Positions 24,982 to 32,869 of a stretch of DNA of 48,859 bases are shown here, piece by piece. The notes beneath the pieces are model-generated. The model saw only the letters and a program-made list of their open reading frames with translations, had not been told where the DNA came from and did not search any database. The stretch is from Porphyromonadaceae bacterium UBA4702 (GTDB lineage Bacteria; Bacteroidota; Bacteroidia; Bacteroidales; Muribaculaceae): positions 4,212-53,070 of the forward strand of contig DHKE01000071.1 of the NCBI GenBank assembly GCA_002404675.1, given 5' to 3'. Both the position numbers and the translations under genes were made by a program. The first letter of the stretch is position 1; each line of letters starts with the position of its first letter.

Positions 24982-25694
24982 CACCGACGCTCATCTTCGA
25001 CCCGAAATACCCCCAGTACCGCGCCACCGCGCAGCCCCTGCCAGCCGACACAGGCGTAAGGGCGGCACGCTGGCGGCACTACGACAGCATACCCGAACAC
25101 CTCACCATACCCTTCGCAATGCGCCTGTTCGCGATGCAGAACCTCACACTCCAGTACGTAGACACCGTCACGGACTTCTGCGTTGAGAAACGCATCGACG
25201 GCACGAAGCCCCTCGTCCGCGCCGTCCGCGAGCTCCGCAAAGGCATCGACCGCCTGTACGCCGGCAGCTTCAAGGGCGAAGCAGGGCGGCTCGCAAAGGA
25301 GAGCGAGGCAAGCAACGCCGCCGAGTTCGAGGACAACGCGGACGAACTGCTCACGCGGCTCTTCTACGGCCTTGACACGGAGGTCGGGCGGCTGGGGCTG
25401 ACAGGCGACCACAAGGCGCTGGTCATCGCCGTCCACCAGGCGCTCACGATAGCGGACGTGACGCGGATGCACGCACGCGAAGGCGACGAACTGCTCCGCC
25501 GCTACCATGTCCCCGTAGCGCCGACAGGCTGCTCGATGCTCCCGAATGAGTTCCTCGCCATAGCCGACCTGCTGCCGCAGTTCGCCGGCGACTGTTACAA
25601 GCTCTCGCCGTCAAGGGAGATAACCGCCAAGGCGCTGCTCACCGCGCTGCGCAAACACGTAATCGTAATGCCAGACGGCACGACACTGCAATGA
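24978..25694 (+). CDS. Hypothetical phage protein, 238 residues
   Basis: MTPTLIFDPKYPQYRATAQP at the start, then a mostly helical protein with VRAVRELRKGIDRLYAGSFK and a GCSMLPNEFLAIADLLPQFA block near the end. No catalytic motif or known family is recognised. It closes the chain of coupled small genes; its start overlaps the previous stop as ATGA. Confidence 0.72.
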   Translation: MTPTLIFDPKYPQYRATAQPLPADTGVRAARWRHYDSIPEHLTIPFAMRLFAMQNLTLQYVDTVTDFCVEKRIDGTKPLVRAVRELRKGIDRLYAGSFKGEAGRLAKESEASNAAEFEDNADELLTRLFYGLDTEVGRLGLTGDHKALVIAVHQALTIADVTRMHAREGDELLRRYHVPVAPTGCSMLPNEFLAIADLLPQFAGDCYKLSPSREITAKALLTALRKHVIVMPDGTTLQ

Positions 25695-25821
25695 CAGACC
25701 TACAGCCCGACCCGTGAGGGCGGCTGCGGCAAGAGAGCCGCGAAACCCGATGGCCGCCGCCACAGCGGCAATGTGGCCAAATGCGTTGCCCCGCGGCAGC
25801 GGCCATCCACTGTTCATATAA
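25691..25821 (+). other. Two very short coupled frames, possible gene remnants
   Basis: ATG at 25691 overlaps the previous stop and reads eight codons (MTDLQPDP) to 25717. Its TGA in turn overlaps a GTG at 25714, which opens a 35-codon Ala/Pro/Arg-rich frame to 25821. Both continue the ATGA/GTGA overlap pattern but look like debris. The stretch also has strong GC-rich hairpin potential. Confidence 0.3.
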
Positions 25822-25838
25822 TCGTTTTCACGTTTTGA

Positions 25839-25846
25839 TAGATTTG
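25839..25846 (+). promoter_or_regulatory. Possible -7 box within the 25.7-26.0 kb gap
   Basis: TAGATTTG fits TAnnTTTG, just upstream of the structured tRNA-like stretch; the -33 region is poor. Confidence 0.35.
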
Positions 25847-25912
25847 TTTTGGTGAAACTATGAATGGTTACACAAGCCGCACAAGCCCGAGAGGGTGCAA
25901 CGCGGCGAAAAC

Positions 25913-25998
25913 GGACGGGAAGCCCTCGGAGGGCAGGAAAGCGGGCGCAAGAGCGCCGTCAAGCAGACCAGACAGGGGTTCGACTCCCCTTCCGCCCA
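25913..25998 (+). ncRNA. tRNA-like structured element
   Basis: A canonical T arm AGGGG-TTCGACT-CCCCT (25974-25990) is followed by TCCGCCC and A. Upstream in tRNA order are GGACGGG (imperfect acceptor partner, 25913-25919), a GCCC/GGGC arm, a GGCGC-AAGA-GCGCC hairpin and a small GTC/GAC arm; the span of 86 bases would fit a class II tRNA. But the presumed anticodon loop has only four bases and no CCA follows. An alternative acceptor partner GGGCGG lies at 25718. It may be a decayed tRNA or a phage tRNA mimic. This stretch explains the absence of a good gene between 25822 and 26021. Confidence 0.35.
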
Positions 25999-26021
25999 CA
26001 ACGAACAAAACCGATAAAAAG

Positions 26022-26249
26022 ATGACAAAAAGACACCTTACACTCGAAAGGCTCACGCCGCTCCAGAGACAGCGGCAGGAGCGCAACAAGGCACTCGCGG
26101 CGGAGTACCGCCAGCTCGCCGGCACGCCCGGCCAGAGCCTCACCAACCTGCGCTATTACCTGATGCAGAAGCACGGTCTGCACAGCCCCAGCGCGTACTA
26201 TAAGATACTCAAGGACGAGGGCGTGCCATACGGAAAGGAGGGGGCATGA
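26022..26249 (+). CDS. Small phage protein, 75 residues
   Basis: MTKRHLTLERLTPLQRQRQE starts a basic, helical protein ending HGLHSPSAYYKILKDEGVPY, reminiscent of a small helix-turn-helix without a clear family. An open frame extends upstream to 25860, but that part overlies the tRNA-like element and has composition unlike a protein, so the ATG at 26022 is used. The TGA overlaps the next ATG. Confidence 0.62.
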   Translation: MTKRHLTLERLTPLQRQRQERNKALAAEYRQLAGTPGQSLTNLRYYLMQKHGLHSPSAYYKILKDEGVPYGKEGA

Positions 26250-26536
26250 ACGAGGCGACATTCACGGCTACGACAGCATGGGCGGCGGCGATGCAGGACT
26301 TCAGCAAGGAAGACCGCTGCGAAGTATATGACGCGATATTCGCATACGCCGCAGGAGACCCCCTCCCCGAAATGAGCCAGGCGGCAGCGGCGGCATTCGC
26401 CTTCGCTCGCATAGACCTCGACCGCGAAGCCGCCAAGGCACGCAACCGCAGCGAGAAACGCCGAGCCGCAGTGAACAAGCGGTGGAGCGAGACAAGAACA
26501 ACAAAAGAAACGAAACCCAAAACACCAAAGAAATGA
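26246..26536 (+). CDS. DUF6291-like phage protein
   Basis: 96 residues. DFSKEDRCEVYDAIFAYAAG and SEKRRAAVNKRW match the N-terminal domain of the gene at 30455 (EVRCAVYDAVFEYAESG, CEKRKAAVNKRW), the DUF6291 pattern common in Bacteroidales phages and mobile elements. Here the domain stands alone. It lies before the SbcC-like ATPase with an ATGA overlap. Likely a replication accessory, inferred from its longer paralogue. Confidence 0.72.
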   Translation: MNEATFTATTAWAAAMQDFSKEDRCEVYDAIFAYAAGDPLPEMSQAAAAAFAFARIDLDREAAKARNRSEKRRAAVNKRWSETRTTKETKPKTPKK

Positions 26537-28605
26537 ACACAGAAACGACAACAAGCAAGGCGACGGCAATGAGGAAGATAACCCTCAAGGCAATCAGCCT
26601 GATGAACTTCAAGGGCATCCGCGACCTGAAAATCGACTTCGGAGGGCGCGACACAGACATCAGCGGCGCAAACGGGCTGGGCAAGTCCACGGTCTTCGAC
26701 GCATTCACATGGCTGCTCTTCGGCAAAGACCGCCGCGACCGCAAGCAGTTCGGCATCAAGACACGCGACGAACAGGGCGCAATCATGCCGCGCCTTCCGC
26801 ACGAGGTCGAAGCCACGCTCTCCGTGGACGGCCGCGACATCACGCTGACGCGCCGCTTCCGCGAGAAGTGGGTCAAGCGCAGAGGCTCGGCGGAGGAGGA
26901 GTTCACCGGCAACGAGGAGGAACGCCTGTGGGACGGCGTTCCCTGCTCGCTGCGCGACTGGAACGACAAGGTCGCTGCGGTATGCCCCGAACAGGTCTTC
27001 AAGTTCATCACCAGCCCCCTCCACTTCACCGCGCAGAAGCCCGAAGTGCAGCGCGAGATGCTGATGCGCATGGCCGGGGGCGTAAGCGACGAGCAGATAG
27101 CAGCCACCGACCCCGACTTCGCCGCCCTGCTCGCCGACATGACCGGCAAGACCATGGAGGAATACCGCCGCGAGACAGCAGCCGCCAAGCGGCGCATCCG
27201 CGCAGAGATAGACGAAATCCCCGGCCGCATCGACGAGCGCAAGCGCGACAACGCCACGGAAGACACCGAGGACTGGGACGCGCTCGCCAAGGAGTACGAC
27301 ACGCTCAAGGCACGCCGCGCAGAGGTCGAAAAGCAGACGGCATCAGCCGTCGAAACGCAGAAAGCGCACGCCGCAAGGCTCGCCGAGATGATGCAGCGCG
27401 TCACCGCCAAGGAGACAGAGGCAGCGCAGCGGGCGGCCAAGGTGGCGGCAGACACCCTCGCCGACACCGAGAGGCAGCGAAGCCGCCGCAGCCAGCTGCT
27501 CGCACGCCACAGCACGGCGGCTGGCGCACGCGCATACCGCGAGCAGGAACTCAAAGGCCTCGAAGCGGAAGTGCAGCGGTGCGACGAGCAGCGCGTGACA
27601 CTCATCGCCGAGTACCGCCAGCTTATGGCCACGGCACGAGGCATCACCCGCGAGATAGAGTGCGGAAGCCCGGAGATGCGCACCTCCGACTACGTCTGCC
27701 CCACCTGCGGCCACCCATACGACGCGGAGCGAATACTCGAAGTGCAGCAGAAAGCCCTCGACAACTACCGCGAGGAGCGGCACGAAAAGCTGCGCCGCAA
27801 CGCCGAGAAGATAGCCGAGAACAAACGCAGGGGGCTGGAGAACAACAGCCGCAAGCAGCAGCTGGAGGAACGCATCAGCGAGACGCGAGGGCAAATCGCA
27901 GCCCTTGCCGCCGAGACAGCCGAAATCGAAGCCGACCCCCTGTACGCCGCAGAGCCGGCCGCTCCCGACACCGCGCCGGCCATCGAGGCAGACACGCAGC
28001 ACACGCGCCTGGTGCAGGAAGCCGCCGAGCTGCGCAGCCAGTACGACGCGCTTGCCGGGGAGATGCCCACGGCGGCAGACCCGAAACTCGCGGAGGAAGC
28101 CGCAGACCTCGCCGCACGGATAGAGCAGACGGCCGTCCGCCTCTCACGCCGCGAGGACCTCGCCGCCAACGGCGAGCGCATAGCCCAGCTGCAGCGCCAG
28201 CTCACCGCCGCCAACCAGACGCTCGCCGACCTTGAGAAGCGCGAGTTCACGATACGCGCCTTCCAACGCGCACGCACCGACGCGATGCAGCAGAAGATAA
28301 ACGCCCTCTTCGCGGCGGTGAAGTTCCGCATGACGGACACGCAGGTCAACGGCGAGGAAGTCGAGACCTGCGAGGCGACGGTGGACGGCGTGCCGTTCTC
28401 CGACCTGAACGACGCAGCGCGGATAAACGCCGGCCTCGACATCATCAACGCGATATGCCGCACCGAGGGCATCTCCGCGCCAATATTCATCGACAACGCC
28501 GAGAGCGTCAACCGCCTCACGCCGACACTCTCGCAACGCATACGCCTCACCGTAAGCAGCGACACAGCCCTGACGGTGACGCACCCCGACCCCTCGCTCC
28601 TATAA
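26533..28605 (+). CDS. SbcC/Rad50-like AAA ATPase with zinc-hook motif
   Basis: 690 residues. Walker A is ISGANGLGKSTVFDAF at about 45; long coiled coils run from about 190 to 370 and 400 to 590; a Cys-x-x-Cys hook YVCPTCGHPYDAE sits between them near 388; and the Walker B-like FIDNAESVN lies near the C-terminus. This is the architecture of SbcC/Rad50, but shorter than the usual 1,000 residues. No SbcD/Mre11 nuclease is nearby; the RecT and MBL-fold genes follow. It probably supports phage recombination or replication. The start overlaps the previous stop. Confidence 0.87.
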   Translation: MNTETTTSKATAMRKITLKAISLMNFKGIRDLKIDFGGRDTDISGANGLGKSTVFDAFTWLLFGKDRRDRKQFGIKTRDEQGAIMPRLPHEVEATLSVDGRDITLTRRFREKWVKRRGSAEEEFTGNEEERLWDGVPCSLRDWNDKVAAVCPEQVFKFITSPLHFTAQKPEVQREMLMRMAGGVSDEQIAATDPDFAALLADMTGKTMEEYRRETAAAKRRIRAEIDEIPGRIDERKRDNATEDTEDWDALAKEYDTLKARRAEVEKQTASAVETQKAHAARLAEMMQRVTAKETEAAQRAAKVAADTLADTERQRSRRSQLLARHSTAAGARAYREQELKGLEAEVQRCDEQRVTLIAEYRQLMATARGITREIECGSPEMRTSDYVCPTCGHPYDAERILEVQQKALDNYREERHEKLRRNAEKIAENKRRGLENNSRKQQLEERISETRGQIAALAAETAEIEADPLYAAEPAAPDTAPAIEADTQHTRLVQEAAELRSQYDALAGEMPTAADPKLAEEAADLAARIEQTAVRLSRREDLAANGERIAQLQRQLTAANQTLADLEKREFTIRAFQRARTDAMQQKINALFAAVKFRMTDTQVNGEEVETCEATVDGVPFSDLNDAARINAGLDIINAICRTEGISAPIFIDNAESVNRLTPTLSQRIRLTVSSDTALTVTHPDPSLL

Positions 28606-28641
28606 GACACGCACACAACCAAACCAAAAAGAACATAGACA

Positions 28642-29640
28642 ATGGCAACAACAGCACAGGCACGGCAGACAGCCGTGACGACAGCGGCACAAGCAGCCGC
28701 ACAGGCACCGGCGCGGCGCGACAACGCCGTGACCGCATTCGAGTCGATACTCCGCAGCGACTTCATCGACCAGCAGCTCACCTCCGCGCTCGCCGAGAAC
28801 AAAGGCACTTTCGTATCGTCGCTCGTGGAGCTTTACACAGGCGACAAGGCACTGCAGACGTGCAACCCCAAGCTGGTGGCGCTCGAAGCCGTCAAGGCGG
28901 CATCGCTCAACCTCCCCATAAACAAGGCGCTGGGCTTCGCATACATCGTGGTGTACAACAACAGCGTCAAGGCGACAGACCCAAGGACAGGGCGCGACAC
29001 GTGGACGAAAGTCCCCACGCCGACATTCGTCCTCGGCTACAAGGGCTTCATCCAGCTCGCCTCGCGAACCGGGCAGTACAAGACCATTAACGCCACGCCG
29101 GTATACGAGGGGGAATTCCGCTCGCAGAACCGCCTCACCGGCGAAATAGACATCACAGGCAAGCGAACCTCCGACAAGGTGGTCGGCTACGCAGGCTACA
29201 TCGAGTACCTCAACGGCTTCACCAAAGCCGAGTACGTCACCGTGGCAGACATGGCGCGGCACGCCCTGCGCTACTCCCCCTCGCTGCCCAAGTCCACAAA
29301 GCTCGAAGACCTCGTGCGCCTCGCCAACGAAGAGCCGTCAGCCAAGCGCGTGGGCTGGCTCGGCAACTTCGGCGACATGGCGGTCAAGACGCTAATCCGC
29401 CGCATCATCTCCAAGTACGGCTACATGTCGGTGCAGATGCAGAACGCAGTCGCCCTCGACATCAACGCCGACACCGCGATGACTGCCGCCGACCGCGACC
29501 AGCTCATCGGGCAGGAGCAGACGCAGACGGTGAACCTCGAGGAAGCCGAGTACGAGGCCATAGACACCGCCTCGGGCGAAGTAACGGCTGCGCCCTCCGA
29601 GGCACAGGCAGACGAAAAGGACGACGACCCCGGCTACTGA
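28642..29640 (+). CDS. recT: RecT-family single-strand annealing recombinase
   Basis: 332 residues. After an Ala-rich tail, the RecT core is visible: LVELYTGDKALQTCNPKLVA, IVVYNNSVKA, PTFVLGYKGFIQLASRTGQY and VAGYIEY-like VVGYAGYIEYLNGF. RecT anneals complementary single strands and promotes phage recombination. No RecE exonuclease is present; a metallo-beta-lactamase-fold gene overlaps the stop instead. The last 40 residues are acidic. Confidence 0.92.
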   Translation: MATTAQARQTAVTTAAQAAAQAPARRDNAVTAFESILRSDFIDQQLTSALAENKGTFVSSLVELYTGDKALQTCNPKLVALEAVKAASLNLPINKALGFAYIVVYNNSVKATDPRTGRDTWTKVPTPTFVLGYKGFIQLASRTGQYKTINATPVYEGEFRSQNRLTGEIDITGKRTSDKVVGYAGYIEYLNGFTKAEYVTVADMARHALRYSPSLPKSTKLEDLVRLANEEPSAKRVGWLGNFGDMAVKTLIRRIISKYGYMSVQMQNAVALDINADTAMTAADRDQLIGQEQTQTVNLEEAEYEAIDTASGEVTAAPSEAQADEKDDDPGY

Positions 29641-30455
29641 TGACAGCGACTAAAACGACACCGAAACCGCGAGCCGCGCAGGGGAGCGTCACCGGGGCAG
29701 TCACGATGACCTGCCTGGGCAGCTCCTCCGCCGGCAACGGCTACATACTCGCCGCACGCGACGGCATCCTCCTGCTCGAAGCCGGCATACGCTTCGCACG
29801 GGTCAAGGAAGCCCTCGGCTGGGACATCAGCAGCGTGTGCGGATGCCTCGTCACGCACCGCCACGGCGACCACGCAGCGCACCTGCGCGAGACGGCAAGA
29901 GCAGGAATACGCATACTCGCCCCCGAAGACACCGTCAGCCGCCTTGCGCCACGCGACCGCATACTCGCCACGGCGGCGATGCCGATGCACGGCTACCGCC
30001 TCGGCCGCTTTAAGGCTTTCGCCTTCCCCCTGCGGCACGCAGACAGCGACGGAACGCCCTGCCCATGCCTCGGCTGGGTCATAGACCACCCCGAAATGGG
30101 GCGGCTGCTGTTCGCCACCGACACAATGGCGGTAACGCACGACTTCCCCGGCATCGACCATGCCATGATAGAAGCCAACTACTCCGACCCGCTGCTCGAA
30201 AGCGCAATCGAGAAGGGCATCACCGACCCCTCGCAAAGGTCGCGCCTGATGAGTTCGCACCTCGAGCTGCGCCAGACCGCCGCCATACTCCGCCGCCCGG
30301 GCTTCGCCGCGTTGCAGGAGACAGTGCTGCTCCACCTCAGCAGCCGCAACAGCGACCCCGAGCAGTTCCGCCGCGAAATTGAGCAGTCCACAGGACGGCC
30401 GGCATACGTTGCCATCCCGGGGCTGAAAGTCACATTCTCAAAAGAACCCTACTGA
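29640..30455 (+). CDS. Metallo-beta-lactamase-fold hydrolase paired with RecT
   Basis: 271 residues. CLGSSSAGNGYILAARDGIL begins the fold and THRHGDHAAHL is the metal-binding H-x-H-x-D-H motif. HDFPGIDHAMIEANYSDPLL gives a further conserved His and acidic residues. The pattern is that of the YycJ/WalJ and RecT-associated MBL group, expected to cut nucleic acids. Its start shares one base with the recT stop (TGATG), so it is probably the nuclease partner that makes single strands for RecT. Substrate not proven. Confidence 0.85.
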   Translation: MTATKTTPKPRAAQGSVTGAVTMTCLGSSSAGNGYILAARDGILLLEAGIRFARVKEALGWDISSVCGCLVTHRHGDHAAHLRETARAGIRILAPEDTVSRLAPRDRILATAAMPMHGYRLGRFKAFAFPLRHADSDGTPCPCLGWVIDHPEMGRLLFATDTMAVTHDFPGIDHAMIEANYSDPLLESAIEKGITDPSQRSRLMSSHLELRQTAAILRRPGFAALQETVLLHLSSRNSDPEQFRREIEQSTGRPAYVAIPGLKVTFSKEPY

Positions 30456-31252
30456 TGGAAGAGAGAAACAGCTTCGTATTTTTCCTCAACTGGAAGAACA
30501 TACTCCGCAAGTACCCCATGGAGGTACGCTGCGCCGTATACGACGCAGTCTTCGAATATGCCGAAAGCGGCACGCTCCCCGAGGGGATGTCCGACGCGGC
30601 GATGATGGCCTTTGAGTTCATCAAGCAGGACATCGACCGCATGCAGGACAAGTACGAGCAGACCTGCGAGAAGCGCAAGGCCGCCGTAAACAAGCGGTGG
30701 GAGAAGGCGGGCAAAGGCAAAAAGTCCGATACAAAAGCATCTGCGGAATACAAAAGTATTTCAGATGATACAAACGGTACAAAAGCATCAGAGCCGATAC
30801 AAGCCGTACATAATGATAATGATAATGAAGATGATTATGAGTCTCCTTACGGAGACGTGAGTGCCGCGCACGCACGCGAGGCGGAAGCCGAAGAGGAAGC
30901 GGACGATTCTGACGACGCGGCGATTGCAACGACATTCGTAGACCGCCACCCCAAGAGCCGTGACGAGTTCTGCAAGAACAACCGCTGCACCGCCGAGGAG
31001 TTCCGCGACACAATCGCGGCGGTACTCGCCGAATGGCGCATCATCGGCTGGAAGGGGAAGCGCATACGCGACGGAACTGACAGCCACCAGACCGCGCACC
31101 TGCTCTCGGCGGCGCGGATAAAGCTCGAGAGAAAAAGGGAGCAAGAAGCAAAAACCGCAAACCGAAACCAATATGCTGAAAATAGACTTCAACGACGCAG
31201 AGGCATGGTACAAGTGTCTCAAGACCCGGAAAAGTTTAAGGAAGCGTTTTAG
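30455..31252 (+). CDS. DUF6291-domain replication initiator-like protein
   Basis: 265 residues. The N-terminal 85 form the DUF6291 domain. A low-complexity linker (85-150) rich in Asp, Asn and Glu is encoded by the iteron-like repeat element. A C-terminal domain (150-235) contains KSRDEFCKNNRCTAEEF and TDSHQTAHLLSAARIKLERK. A helicase loader follows. This arrangement recalls lambda O, whose gene contains the origin and is followed by the loader P. Initiator function is inferred from context; no catalytic motif is expected. It overlaps the next gene by 80 bases. Confidence 0.72.
   Translation: MEERNSFVFFLNWKNILRKYPMEVRCAVYDAVFEYAESGTLPEGMSDAAMMAFEFIKQDIDRMQDKYEQTCEKRKAAVNKRWEKAGKGKKSDTKASAEYKSISDDTNGTKASEPIQAVHNDNDNEDDYESPYGDVSAAHAREAEAEEEADDSDDAAIATTFVDRHPKSRDEFCKNNRCTAEEFRDTIAAVLAEWRIIGWKGKRIRDGTDSHQTAHLLSAARIKLERKREQEAKTANRNQYAENRLQRRRGMVQVSQDPEKFKEAF
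30728..30878 (+). repeat. Composite iteron/AT-rich/hairpin element, copy A (candidate origin)
   Basis: GATACAAA-like cores start at 30728, 30747, 30767, 30777 and 30796, so spacings are 19, 20, 10 and 19 bases. A TGATAA-rich tract follows (30811-30840), then hairpin GTCTCC-TTAC-GGAGAC (30841-30856) and CGCGCACGCACGCG (30865-30878). The order matches lambda-type origins. It lies inside the initiator-like gene and encodes the linker. Confidence 0.65.
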
Positions 31253-31883
31253 CCTTCCGCTGACGGCGGAGCAGTGCGCCCAAGCCCTCGGCGCGGCGGT
31301 GCGCGTAATCGTCGAGCACCGGGGCGGCGTTTTGCAGCCCGACGAGGAGACGCGCCGCCACATCAGGCAAGCCGCCGAGTGGCTAACTAACCCGCAGGGT
31401 CGCTCCGGGCTGCTGATGTCGGGGATGTTCGGCAACGGCAAGTCCACCCTCATGCGTGCCGTAACCGACCTCGTGGCGTTCCACACCGAAGCCGAAAGCG
31501 GATATTCCGGCCGCAAGGCTTTCGCCTGCAAGACCGCCAAGGAGGTGGCGATGATGTGCTGCGGCACGGACAGGGACTTCGCCGAATACCGCAAGCTCAT
31601 CGACGAGCCGCTGCTCGCAATCGACGACCTCGGCGAAGAGCCGGCGGAGGTGATGCGCTTCGGACAGACGTTCAGCCCCGTCACCGACCTGCTGCTCGCA
31701 CGCTACGACAAGCCGTGGCGCGTCACGCTGGCGACGACCAACCTCGGACACACCGAGATAGAGAGCCACTACGGAGGGCGCATCCTCGACCGCTTCCGCG
31801 AGATGATGACCGAGATAATATTTGCCAACCCCTCCTACCGGGGCAAGAACCAGCCGCCAGCGGCAAAACAGGCAAAACCATGA
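31173..31883 (+). CDS. DnaC-like replicative helicase loader ATPase
   Basis: 236 residues. Walker A LMSGMFGNGKSTLMRA near 84, Walker B LLAIDDLGEEP, sensor 1 VTLATTNLGHTEIESHYGGR and a closing arginine region RILDRFREMMTEIIF match DnaC/IstB-type AAA+ loaders. It would load the host replicative helicase at the phage origin. The N-terminus (KIDFNDAEAWYKCL) would contact helicase. It begins inside the end of the initiator-like gene. Confidence 0.87.
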   Translation: MLKIDFNDAEAWYKCLKTRKSLRKRFSLPLTAEQCAQALGAAVRVIVEHRGGVLQPDEETRRHIRQAAEWLTNPQGRSGLLMSGMFGNGKSTLMRAVTDLVAFHTEAESGYSGRKAFACKTAKEVAMMCCGTDRDFAEYRKLIDEPLLAIDDLGEEPAEVMRFGQTFSPVTDLLLARYDKPWRVTLATTNLGHTEIESHYGGRILDRFREMMTEIIFANPSYRGKNQPPAAKQAKP

Positions 31884-32032
31884 ACAAGGCACGCGACTTC
31901 ATCCGCCGCGTCTGGCGGCTTCTCGACAGCGACAGGGCTGCGATGACGGGCATAATCCTGATGCTCGCCACGGCAGCAGTCGCCGCGATATTCTGCATCA
32001 CGATAGCAACAATCAAAATCAACACACCATGA
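31880..32032 (+). CDS. Small single-pass membrane protein, 50 residues
   Basis: A basic N-terminus (MNKARDFIRRVWRLL) precedes one hydrophobic segment (AMTGIILMLATAAVAAIFCI). ATGA overlaps on both sides tie it to the loader and the DUF4406 gene. Unknown function. Confidence 0.6.
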   Translation: MNKARDFIRRVWRLLDSDRAAMTGIILMLATAAVAAIFCITIATIKINTP

Positions 32033-32340
32033 CCACAGAACGCACCATCTACATCTCGCTGCCCATATCAGGGCGCGACCCCGAAGAAGCGCGGCAGGAG
32101 GCCGACAGCGTCAAGCACGCCCTCTCGCGCCAGGGCTACAGACCCGTAAGCCCCTTCGACATCTGCCACGGAAAACACCCGCAGTATGCCGACTACATCT
32201 GCAACGACCTCCGCGCACTCGCCGACTGCGACGCGATATTCATGTGCCAGGGGTGGAACGCCTCACGCGGCTGCCGCATCGAACACAAGTTCGCCGAGGA
32301 GTTCGGCAAGCGCATCATCTACCAGCAAGCAGAGGAATGA
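32029..32340 (+). CDS. DUF4406 protein (nucleoside 2-deoxyribosyltransferase-like fold)
   Basis: 103 residues. YISLPISGRDPEEARQEADS at the N-terminus and ALADCDAIFMCQGWNASRGC, then RIEHKFAEEFGKRIIY, are the DUF4406 signatures. The fold resembles nucleoside deoxyribosyltransferases, with an acidic residue near the C-terminal block. Such phage genes may act on nucleotide pools; substrate unknown. Confidence 0.85.
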   Translation: MTTERTIYISLPISGRDPEEARQEADSVKHALSRQGYRPVSPFDICHGKHPQYADYICNDLRALADCDAIFMCQGWNASRGCRIEHKFAEEFGKRIIYQQAEE

Positions 32341-32342
32341 CC

Positions 32343-32858
32343 ATGAAGCACAAGATACGCCCGACCAACGACCGGCTGGTCGAATGGTCGACAGAGGAGG
32401 AAGCGCAGATGGCATCAGTCATCAGCTCCCTCCGCAGCCGCGACGAGCCGAAAGCGGCGGCAGCGGCACCGCGCCCGGTACGCAGGTCGGCATTGCAGCG
32501 CACGCACCGCTGCTGGTACAGGGACGACGGCAGCAGTCCGCCGCCGCAGCCGAAGACGGCAAAGGAGACCTTCTACTCCAACCTCCCCGAGATACGCCGA
32601 ATGTGCGCACACCCGGGCTACAGGATGCGCGACATCGCCGCGAGGCACGGCATGTCCGCGTCCACGCTGGCATGGTACGCACACGCATCGCGAATGAGGG
32701 TAGTCCGCTACTGCCGCTCAAGGGCTGCCCTGCTCCGCGGCAAGAGGGCAATCCGCGAGATGCTCCGCACCGGCAAGCCAACAAAAGCCATTGCACGCCA
32801 CGTCGGCGTGACGACGGCGACCCTCAACAAGTTCATCAGCAAACACAAACTCAAATAA
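32343..32858 (+). CDS. Helix-turn-helix phage protein, 171 residues
   Basis: The first 80 residues are a poorly ordered Ala/Pro/Arg region. Then come two helix-turn-helix-like units: MRDIAARHGMSASTLAWYAH and KAIARHVGVTTATLNKFISK, each with the spacing of resolvase- or terminase-type DNA-binding helices. The strongly basic C-terminus supports DNA binding. Target unknown. Confidence 0.72.
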   Translation: MKHKIRPTNDRLVEWSTEEEAQMASVISSLRSRDEPKAAAAAPRPVRRSALQRTHRCWYRDDGSSPPPQPKTAKETFYSNLPEIRRMCAHPGYRMRDIAARHGMSASTLAWYAHASRMRVVRYCRSRAALLRGKRAIREMLRTGKPTKAIARHVGVTTATLNKFISKHKLK

Positions 32859-32869
32859 CCAACACGACA

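Noticed and set aside
25718..25998. Conventional tmRNA (ssrA)
   Set aside because: The terminal stem and T arm are suggestive, but there is no GATTCGAC-type 5' segment, no tag sequence ending in LAA and no encoded CCA, so it is reported only as a tRNA-like element.
25860..26021. Extension of the 26022 gene to the ATG at 25860
   Set aside because: The added part overlies the tRNA-like structure and reads as a Gly/Arg/Pro/Ser-rich string unlike the rest of the protein.
26301..27683. Long antisense frame (460 codons) opposite the SbcC-like gene
   Set aside because: The sense gene has Walker A and hook motifs; the antisense product is Ser/Arg/Ala-rich without motifs.
30728..30810. CRISPR array
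   Set aside because: The repeats are only about eight bases with overlapping spacing and no uniform spacers; no cas genes are in the window.
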